This document shows positions 56,182-64,000 of a stretch of DNA of 64,000 nt, one piece after another. The notes under the pieces are model-generated. The model was not told the DNA's origin and searched no databases. It saw only the letters and a program-made list of their open reading frames with translations. Source of the DNA: Mesorhabditis belari (taxonomy: Eukaryota; Nematoda; Chromadorea; Rhabditida; Rhabditidae). The position numbers were made by a program, and so were the translations under genes. The DNA is taken from assembly GCA_958450365.1 (NCBI GenBank), contig CAUEEP010000924.1, positions 558,001 to 622,000 of the forward strand. The letters are read 5' to 3'. Each line of letters begins with the position of its first letter. Positions within the stretch are counted from its first letter, which is position 1.

Positions 56182-59100
56182 ATGGACAAAGCGTGTAAGT
56201 GTTTTTTTTGCTTTAATTTTGCTTGGAATTTTGCTGTTTTTCTGCTTTTTGCTTTTGATTTTTTAGATTAGAGGGATTCCATCTGTGCGAAAATATTTTT
56301 TAAAAGCTTCATTGAAGGTTTTCTGTTATATTTCCCTAATCCTGGGAATTTTTGAACATTCATTAGTTGTGAGTAGTTTTTCAAAACAATTTCCGCACAG
56401 AAACCGGAGTTGGAAAAAAATCGATTTTGTTAAATTAGCTATTGTGTTGGTGAATTGAAAACTGCGGGACTTTGAACTAAAATTTATTCAACATAAAACC
56501 ATAAATTCATTCCAAATAATTTCCATTATTATTGACGACTTCTGCCCATTTTACAGGCAATTTTCGTGGTAGGATTTTGGTTTGTGTGTGAGACAAGTGT
56601 GAGACTCAAAAATGGAGGACTGGAGAGGAGGATGGAGGACTCCCAATTTGAGCAGTTTTTCAAAAGAAACCCATTTTGGCGTCAATAGAAAAGTTGTAGA
56701 GAATCAAAAATTATGCTTATAGCCAAATTTCCAAAAAGATACACCTCGTAGTTTCGCTTAAAATGCAAGTTTTGTTGCAAGTTTTGTGAAAATTCGTAAA
56801 TTTGACATTTCTTGAAAACCAGTTTTTGAATCGTTCTGAAAATTTGGGTATAAGCTTCATTTTCGATTCTCTACAACTTTTCCATTGACACCAAAATGGG
56901 TTTCTTTTGAAGAAAGTGCTCAAACTGTGACATATGACAATAGCCCGCAGTTTTCAATTCACCAACCCAATAGATATTGAAACTATCTCAATTTCAAAAC
57001 TTTTTCTTTCAGTGGTGCTTGTTACCGGAGCTTCCGGCTATCTAGGAGCTCATTGTGTGAAAGTTCTTCTCGGCAGGGGATATCGAGTTCGGGGAACGGT
57101 TCGATCACTCAAAAACGCACTTAAGGTAAAACTCAACTTCAGTTACAACTAGAGTGTACTCCTCTCAAATCATGTTTTCTAAAAAGCCACCGTAATCTCA
57201 CGTAATCTAAACCACCGTAATCTCGCAGTTCATAAGTAGAAAGTTATTTTCATTTTCCCAAGTTAAAATTAGTCAGCCAAAGTCAAAGGTAACTAGTTTC
57301 TTCTGTCTCCTGAAGTTTCTTTTCTTTCGTGTTTTTCATTTCGTCTTCTTTCTTACATTCTTTCACTAAAGAAAAGCTATTAATCCCAGTAGATTTTTAA
57401 AATATCAAAAATATACAGAAAAAAACCGACTTGGCACGTTGTTTGTCTTTTTCTCCTTTGGTTGACCATTTTCTTCCCTTGTTTGTTGTTTCTAAAAACA
57501 AAAATTTGTTTAAAACTATAAAATTCCGATAAAGGATAGAAAAAAGAAGCAAAACTTTCAGAAATAATTAAAGAAAAGCGCAAAAAGAGAAAAGCGCGCT
57601 TTTTAGAAAAAAGGCGCGCTTTTTAGAAAATGACTTTGCTAACGAGCACCTTTTAGAAAATATGATTTGAACGATTTGATTTGAGAGGAACACACTCTAG
57701 TTAAAACTCTTTTAATCTAACTCTTTCACTGAAATATTCTTGTTTATATTTATGTCAGTTAGATGGTGAATTTACAGGTGGAACCGGTGAAGAAGCTTGA
57801 TCCGAGTGGAAAACTTCTCACACTCATCGAGGCCGATCTCAACAAAAAGGATGGATGGGAAAAGTGAGCTGTTAATAAGGAATTTATAAGCTTATATAAG
57901 CTATATAAGCTTCTGAATTCTCTATATTTTTTCCAAATTTTTGTCCATATTTTTGCAAATACTAGCTTCAGTGCTGTGGCTGGTTGTGAATATGTGCTTC
58001 ATGTGGCCTCTCCATTTCCACTTGGTGGCACCCAAGAGACCATTGACACGGCTATTGCTGGCACCAAGAACGTTTTTGAGGTAGAGAAATATTAGGCTCT
58101 TAATTTTGAATGGTAGATCATCAGCATTTGATCTTCAGATCGATTTTTAACTTGTTTTTTAGGCTTGCGCCAAGGAAACTTCAGTCAAAAAGGTCGTGCT
58201 AACGAGTAGTTTGGTCGCTGTTTCAGGTGGATTTGTGATCTTGTTTTTTTGACCTTGTTTTTCTTGATCTCTTAACTATAATCTCAAGTTATTCACTTTA
58301 TTTCTAATATTAAATTGCTAAGTCTACAAAAATCTTAGCTTTTAAAAGCTCTAGTTTTCTAAAGTTTCCATTCAGAGGGTCATCGTGCTGAAACGAGACG
58401 TTTAACAGAGGATGACTGGTCGATTTTAGAGGTGCTTAAAAAGATTAAAAAAGAAATTGCTATACTTTATCATATATAACAACAGAATCACATATTTATG
58501 ACAAAGTTTATATTACAATTCAGGGATCGATAGCCTACGTGAAATCGAAGACGCTCGCTGAGAAAGCCGCTTGGGATTTCGTGAAGGAAAAGAAACACAA
58601 GAACAAGTAGGGTATAAAAAGATTCAGTGAATGTGTACGATTATATTTTAATGTCATATGGAATTATATATGATATGAAAGAAAATATAAATCCTTTAGT
58701 TTTCCCCTTACCGTAATCCTCCCCGGTGCCATCATGGGACCTCCACTAACCGATGATAAAGGAACGAGTGTTGAAGTGAGTCAAACTCTTTACAGAACAA
58801 TGATAGTTACCTCTTTAGCTCTATTTTTGGTACATGTGAATCTTATCTCCACAAAGTAAATTTGCATATGATATACAAATTTACATATTGCATTAAAATT
58901 TGTATTTTAAAAGAGTATAAAAGGCAACTTTTTGGAGTTTTTAAAAATCCGCTTAAGCTTGAGCAGAGCTTGAGCCTTAGCGGGATGCTGGGTAGCAATG
59001 TCGGCCATAATTTGTGTGCGTGTCGGCTAAATTCTTTCCTTTGTTGCGTTGACGCCAAATAAATCCAAGTAGGTAAGAGTCGAGGTGTTTCCTCTTTGGC

Positions 59101-61824
59101 CTTTGTTTCTCCACTTGGCACTTCCCGAAAGTAGTTCAATATCGATATGCAAATTTAAGCTAAAGTTCAAATTGCATAAATTTGCGGGGACAAGATTCAC
59201 AAGTACCCTATTTGAAAAAATATAATATTTGTAACACAAGTGAGTCAGAATAAGGTCTAGAATCAAAGCTTCCGGACTAAAATATTCGGTTGATGCATAA
59301 ATCTTTACAATTTTTTAAAAATAATGCCGCTACCAACAAAATTTCGATTTAAATCATTAAAAAGCTGGATTATTTCTCTGAAAAATGGCTTTTTGGGAAA
59401 TTCTTGAAAGTAGTTTTTTTTGTGGATTTTCAAAGGCGAAAATGTGAGCACCCAAAACTGCTCCGATGCCGAAGTCGCAATTTCGGCACTTTCTTCAATA
59501 CAAACCTATTTTGGTGCCAAAGTAAAAAAGATAGAGCTTATTTGATTACATAAGTCTGTAAAATTTGAAAACGATCCGTGCAGCAATTTTTTAAAACAAC
59601 AGTTGAAAATTTTACATTAAAGATGCGTTTTTATTGAGTTGGGGCGAGTTTTGAGCTTTCTCTTGAAGACCATTTTGTATAAAAAAGACCTTTTTAATAG
59701 TTTAGGACGCAACAAATTTAGTAAAGAATTTAGTAAAGAATTCTTTTTCATGAAAAGAAATATTTGAAAAGATTGCAAAGACTTATGCACCAACAAAAAG
59801 CTATATTGAAACCACTAAAAGCTATATTGAAAGTATTGGGTTGGGGAGAATGAGTCGGCGCCGAAAATCAAAGAAATTTCTAAGACTTATAGCAGACTTT
59901 GTCAAATGATATGCGTTTGATATCCGTAGAAGGGTAACTAATTCTCTAGAAAATAATATTTAAAAGAGAACTCAAACAGCGCCTCAACTCAACAAAGGAT
60001 CATTTTTACACAAAATCGATAAACTGTCATCTAGAGTAAACGGTTGGAGGGATCTTCCTGAAAATTTGGTAACTTATGTAATTGAGTGTGCTCTATCTTT
60101 TTTATATAAACACCAAAGGAGGTTTATGTGGAAGAAACTGTTCAAGCAATGAGTCGGACTTTTTGTCATTTTGATTAGCTGTGTTTGGGAATCCATAAAA
60201 TCCCAAAAAAGAAAAGCTTTGTGGAATCTCTCAAAAGCCATTTTATAAAGAAATAGTGGACCATTTTGATGTAACAAAACGTGTATTTAAAGAAGGTTTT
60301 ATGGGTGCAAAAAGTTTCTTTAAATTTCGGCGCCGACTACTCATTCTCCCCAACCCAATATATTAAAAGCTAGTAAGTTAGTAAAAATTGCATTTCAGAA
60401 AACTCTAACTTTATTGTGGCTTCTTTAAATGAAAGATTCTAGTCAGCCGTGCAAATGATGACAATGTCCGGTCTACCTCGAATTACATTTGCTTGCATCG
60501 ATGTTCGCGATTGTGCAACGGTGAGTTCAAGCTTGATTTGTTAATCCATTTCATTATCCATTTCATTATCCATTTCATAATCCATTTCATTAACAAACGA
60601 GTTTTCTAATGGAGTTTCCCAGTTGCAAAAACAAAGTCCAATACACAAAACTTTCATCTTTTAAATGCTGCCCGAAAATGTGCTCCTTTTTCATTTTTGG
60701 AGTCCAAAAAAGTTCTATTTGTTGTAAATGTTTTAAGTCAACTGTCACAGGTCATTTGATTTGTTTAAAAACATGCTAGAAAAGCGGAAATTTCAGCTGC
60801 TACATTTAAGAAAGACATTCAGTACTTTAGTCAATGAAGTTTGACTATTGAAAGTATATTGAAAACTGATTAGTTAGTAAAAATTGCATTTTAGAAAACT
60901 CTAACTTTATTGTAGCTTCATTAAAGTGTCACTTTCACATAAAATTTATCATTTTTTCTCAAGGCACACGTCGAAGCCATGATAAGGCCCGAGTCAGACG
61001 GAATGAGGGTGATCTGCTGTGAGGCCGATCCAATCTACCTGACCGATATGGCAAAACGATTAAGCGAAGAGTTCGTCAGTCAAGGTATTGTCGAAACTTG
61101 AAAAAGCCTCAATTGCAAATGATTAGGCTATTCACCAGCAACAAAAACGATTCCCGATTGGATAATCAAGGTCGGCTCAGTGTTTAGCGGGAAACTCTCG
61201 GCGCTTGCCCCAAGACTAGGAATGGAGACACGATTTGATAATACGAGGGTTCGTTGTTTAAAAAAATTTGTTTAAAGCATAAAAACAATAACTATTCTTG
61301 AGCTTTTTTTGAATTTACTATCCTAGTTTTGCCCAGTATAGTTCAATCTCAGTCTACAGGCTCTTAACTTTGGGAGGTTATATAAAAAAGTTGAAAGCTT
61401 GAATCGATTAGATAATGGGTACCGTTTTAGGAGACATACTTAAGATTTCCTTTTAGAGAAATCAGAATGATTGACTCAATTTTGGTCAAGCTAGGTCCTC
61501 TGAAGTACAGCACAGAATTGTGAGTCACCCTGTAGACTGAAAGATTCTTATTTGAGAGTATGACTAACGATATAGATTGAAAGCTTACTATTAATTGAAA
61601 GTTTACTATTAATTGAAAGCTAATTCAGCTAATTTAGCTAATTTAAAGATCTTCTTCAGTTACGTGAAGTGCTTGGTGTTCATCCAAATGATTCCCGAGA
61701 AGCGATGGTGGATATGGCTTACGAACTAATTGATCGAGGAATCATCAAGAAAACACCGAAATATCGAGGAAAGCCAAAGAGTCGGAATGGGAACACAAAT
61801 GAGATTCATTCAGTCAAGTTATGA
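56182..61824 (+). CDS. NAD(P)-dependent reductase, dihydroflavonol reductase-like SDR
   Basis: Twelve exons keep phase: 56182-56194, 57013-57125, 57778-57863, 57966-58080, 58163-58226, 58376-58431, 58524-58606, 58700-58775, 60443-60520, 60964-61084, 61127-61248 and 61660-61824, giving 363 residues. It belongs to the extended short-chain dehydrogenases (DFR/aldehyde-reductase type, near yeast Gre2-like enzymes), which reduce carbonyl groups using NAD(P)H in the cytosol. Seen: nucleotide-binding TGASGYLG at the N-terminus (residues ~8-15), HVASPFPLGG, KKVVLTSSLVAVS with the catalytic Ser region, LTEDDWS, and the active-site YVKSKTLAEKAAWDF (Tyr and Lys four apart). RDCAT follows the cofactor fold as in this family. 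Length is typical. The substrate cannot be told. Introns 1, 2 and 8 contain MITEs without harming the frame, so the gene is probably active. Confidence 0.88.
56442..56970. mobile_element. Mariner-derived MITE (529 bp), copy 2
   Basis: Starts TTGTGTTGGTGAATT after TA and ends ACCAACCCAA before TA. Same family as 27646-28167. It sits in intron 1 of the reductase gene. Confidence 0.85.
57148..57701. mobile_element. MITE-like element in reductase intron 2
   Basis: Ends ACTAGAGTGTACTCCTCTCA and its near complement GAGGAACACACTCTAGT, with CAAATCATGTTTTCTAAAA mirrored near the right end. 554 bp, with no coding content. Confidence 0.7.
58855..59190. repeat. Probable inverted-repeat element in reductase intron 8
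   Basis: AAATTTGCATATGATATACA-type sequence at the left and GCAAATTTAAGC...GCATAAATTTGC at the right are loosely inverted. The centre is less AT-rich than its surroundings. Element boundaries are uncertain. Between 59450 and 59830 a diverged relative of the TTGGGTTGGGG MITE may also be present. Confidence 0.4.
59836..60358. mobile_element. TTGGGTTGGGG MITE (523 bp), copy 2
   Basis: Inverted, almost identical copy of 51880-52399, flanked by TA, in intron 8 of the reductase gene. The few differences suggest recent transposition. Confidence 0.88.
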
Positions 61825-62944
61825 GCTTATCATTTAGAACATTATTTGCAATAAAGAAACTTTTGAAAACTTACGAAACGCGGTTAAGCACAATTACGAG
61901 TTTGCAAAGTTCAAGCTTGATTCTAAGCACAGTTCATCACTTCAACGTGATTCTAAACAAAATTTTGACTACAATTCACCCATATGAACACATCGCTTTT
62001 GCTTTTGCTTGAAGAAATTGATGATTGAATTCTGGAAATGTTCTCAAAACTATGGATGAATATGTGCAACCGGATGGTTCTTAGCTCTAGTTCTAGCTTT
62101 CCTGCAAAAGCAGATTCATTGATTCCAAGGCCAAAGGTTTCCTGTTTATATTCAGCTGTTTACCCCATTTCTATTTTGACCACAGCGGGTATCCCAAAAA
62201 GTTATTTATCGTAAGCTTTAGAGTAAACAGGTCGTGCGATTTGTCAGAACAAACTTTGCAGGGGGAAATCTGCTTCCTCGTTTTTATAGAGTTGAATGTT
62301 CAAAGATCCTTGGTAGACGTTCAAAATCCAAAAGCTAATTTTAACTCTCATCTGCTTCTCTTGCTTAAAGCGTTTTCTAAAGGTTGCCCTTTGAAAAGCT
62401 AGCTAGAGTATTCTACCCGTTTAAATTTCCCGAATTTCTCCGATTAAATCGCCGATAAACTTATAGCTTACCTTAATCCCAGCTGAAAATTGTTATTCGA
62501 TTTTCGATTCACTTTTCCAAATCAATTGCTGTCCAATCCAAATCAATCAATCAATCAATCATTGCTCTGTCTCATCAAGAGTTTTTTAAGTCTTTAAGTC
62601 AAAGCACTGACAAAATTCGGTAACTTTCCTTTTTCTTAAGCGCATTTTATAGAAAGTACTTCTCAAACCTTCAAAGTCAAATGCATCCCTGTTTTTTGTC
62701 CTCCATTCTGACCGTTTTTGCCCTCCATTCTGCCCGTTTTCATTTCCTTTTCGTTTTCATTCATTTCGACCCCATTGACAATAGATTTTTGACAATAGAT
62801 TTTGCTTTTTCAACCCTTCAATTTCAACCGAACGGCCATGCCAAATCTGGCCGAATTTTCCCGATTATTAATAGAAAACCAGTGAACAAATGGCTCTATA
62901 AATAGTTGACAGTAAGCGAGGGATTCAACATTCAACAACTGCTA
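61825..62944. other. Intergenic, no gene seen
   Basis: AT-rich with a short AATC repeat (about 62541-62562). The last 60 bases are the 5' flank of the next gene. Confidence 0.4.
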
Positions 62945-63621
62945 ATGTCTCTTCTCAGCTTTTGCTTTGCTGTGTGCCTTTTGATCTCAATTCGTTCGGT
63001 AAGGTTTTCATTAAGTAAACTAACTAACTAACTAACTCAAAGATAAAATCTTCTCAAATATGTTTAGAGTTGTTTTAATACTCTTGCTCTTTTATCTTTT
63101 AATATTTAATACTCATTCAGTATTCATATACAGTCTTCAGTTCTAAGCCTATACAGTATTCAGTTCTAAGCCATGAGCCGATCGGTAGCTTAAATTAGCC
63201 GTCAGGGTTATAGATCCTTAAGCCCGGTTGGAATTTCGTTGTAATCGAAAGTCAAAAATTCTCTAAATGCAATCATGAAAAAATGTTAGTATTCTTAACA
63301 TTTAGGTGGTTCAAGCATCATGTACAACTTGTGTTCCTTTGGCCACTCTTTTGAGTAGTGGTGTTGATGGAGTGGCTAAAAATGGAGTTTCTACTTTTGC
63401 GTACGGGTAAGAAATTGGCTTGTTTGATCATAAAAGATTTCACCAAAAGCTAGTTGCAACACATATCTTGAAATATTGAAATCAAATTTAGCACGGATGG
63501 TAATAGTTGCAAGACTGGCACCCATACTTGTACAGCACCTGCTCCAAACTCTGCGATGCAAAGCGTGGCGATTTTCGCTAATACGACTTGGGCGGGAAAT
63601 AGCTCGGTTTGTTTGAGATAG
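62945..63621 (+). CDS. Small secreted C6-domain-like protein
   Basis: Exons 62945-62998, 63306-63406 and 63492-63621 join in phase to 94 residues. A signal peptide (MSLLSFCFAVCLLISIRS) fills exon 1. The rest has the cysteine layout of nematode C6-domain proteins: SCTTCVPLATLL, GNSCKTGTHTC and a late SSVC. Five of six expected cysteines are present. The family is secreted or extracellular and of unknown function. The end may be wrong: a GTTTGT donor at 63606 could splice to an unseen exon carrying the missing C-terminal part. There are few neighbours for context. Confidence 0.6.
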
Positions 63622-63732
63622 TGGCTTTATTGGAAGCCTTAAGCCCAATCAATTTCTGTCTTAAAAAGCTTTTCAGAGCAAACTCCGCTTAACAAGCCGT
63701 AATTTCATTCAAAGTAGTTCAAAGTAGTGTTT

Positions 63733-64000
63733 ATTAGATTGGCCCACAAGTCTTGGTAACATTTTTGTTTAAAATTTCAAAAAGAGCTTGCAGTTTAAAG
63801 TTTAAAAGTTTGCGGTGAGAATCGACTTCTCTTCTGTTGTCACTAAGCGCGGCAAAAAGGATTTTCGTTCATGTTTTGAAAGAAGAGCAGCTGAAATTGA
63901 TGATCTCTGCCCTTTCATGGCGTTCTTAAGGATATGAGGTACTCGTTGGCCAAAAATTGACTTAAAACCCAGCTCATGAAGGTGTCTTTCAATTGTTAAG
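63733..64000 (-). pseudogene. Mariner transposase N-terminal fragment
   Basis: On the minus strand from the window end: HLHELGFKSIFGQRVPHILK, SISAALLSKHERKSFLPRLV and then TTEEKSI, matching the mariner order HLHKLG, WVPHEL, LL.R...PFL..IVT and DEKW. The first catalytic aspartate position reads E. A TIR-like TTGGCCCACAAGTCTTGGTA lies only about 60 bp from the core start, so the rest of the catalytic domain has been deleted. Continues beyond the window. Confidence 0.7.

Noticed and set aside
1..64000. CRISPR arrays, bacterial operons, prophage
   Set aside because: Split genes with spliceosomal introns and metazoan families throughout; no spaced identical repeats of CRISPR type.

Overview
The window looks like a piece of a nematode genome, most likely a rhabditid; I cannot place the genus. 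The reasons are AT-rich DNA, genes split into many exons by mostly short introns with TTTCAG-type acceptors, C-type lectin (CTLD) genes, serpentine chemoreceptor-like genes, an ET/Ly6-like gene, a C6-like gene, and many Tc1/mariner-class elements and MITEs. Gene models were assembled by eye from splice sites and reading phase. They are hypotheses without transcript support.

Layout. 1-677: a decayed Tc1-like transposase. 0.97-7.2 kb: three + strand genes. One is an unrecognised coiled-coil protein, one is a coiled-coil/CTLD protein with its own hydrophobic segment, and the third is a shorter paralogue without the CTLD. 7.2-16 kb: repeats, two broken copies of a kinase gene, mariner debris and a full-length maT (DD37D) element. 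16.4-18.3 kb: an intact secreted coiled-coil/CTLD gene. 19.2-26.3 kb: the most striking locus. Fifteen phases agree for one gene encoding a TAK1/MOM-4-like kinase domain, a linker, one membrane span, an acidic PLPTD-type repeat stalk and a complete C-type lectin domain. Its introns carry a mariner, a PIF/Harbinger-like MITE and a second maT element. 27.3-28.4 kb: an ET/Ly6-like secreted protein on the - strand. 28.5-33 kb: tRNA-derived sequence, a CAGA microsatellite, GC-rich MITEs and foldback repeats. 33.4-36.6 kb: a CTLD gene cut off in the middle of its domain at the edge of a tandem segmental duplication (about 36.65-43.9 kb and 48.8-55.4 kb). Each copy of the duplication holds a chemoreceptor-like gene on the - strand. 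44.2-47.0 kb: a CR1-like LINE carrying a maT-like insertion. 56.2-61.8 kb: an intact 12-exon NAD(P)-dependent reductase gene with several MITEs in its introns. 62.9-63.6 kb: a small secreted C6-like protein. 63.7-64 kb: a mariner fragment.

How it fits together. The recognisable host genes are mostly secreted or surface proteins of kinds that nematodes expand for environmental or immune recognition (CTLDs, chemoreceptor, ET/Ly6, C6). The kinase-lectin model would link lectin-type recognition outside the cell to a MAP3K-like kinase inside it. Related copies inside the window supply empty sites for several transposons, so insertion order can be read directly.
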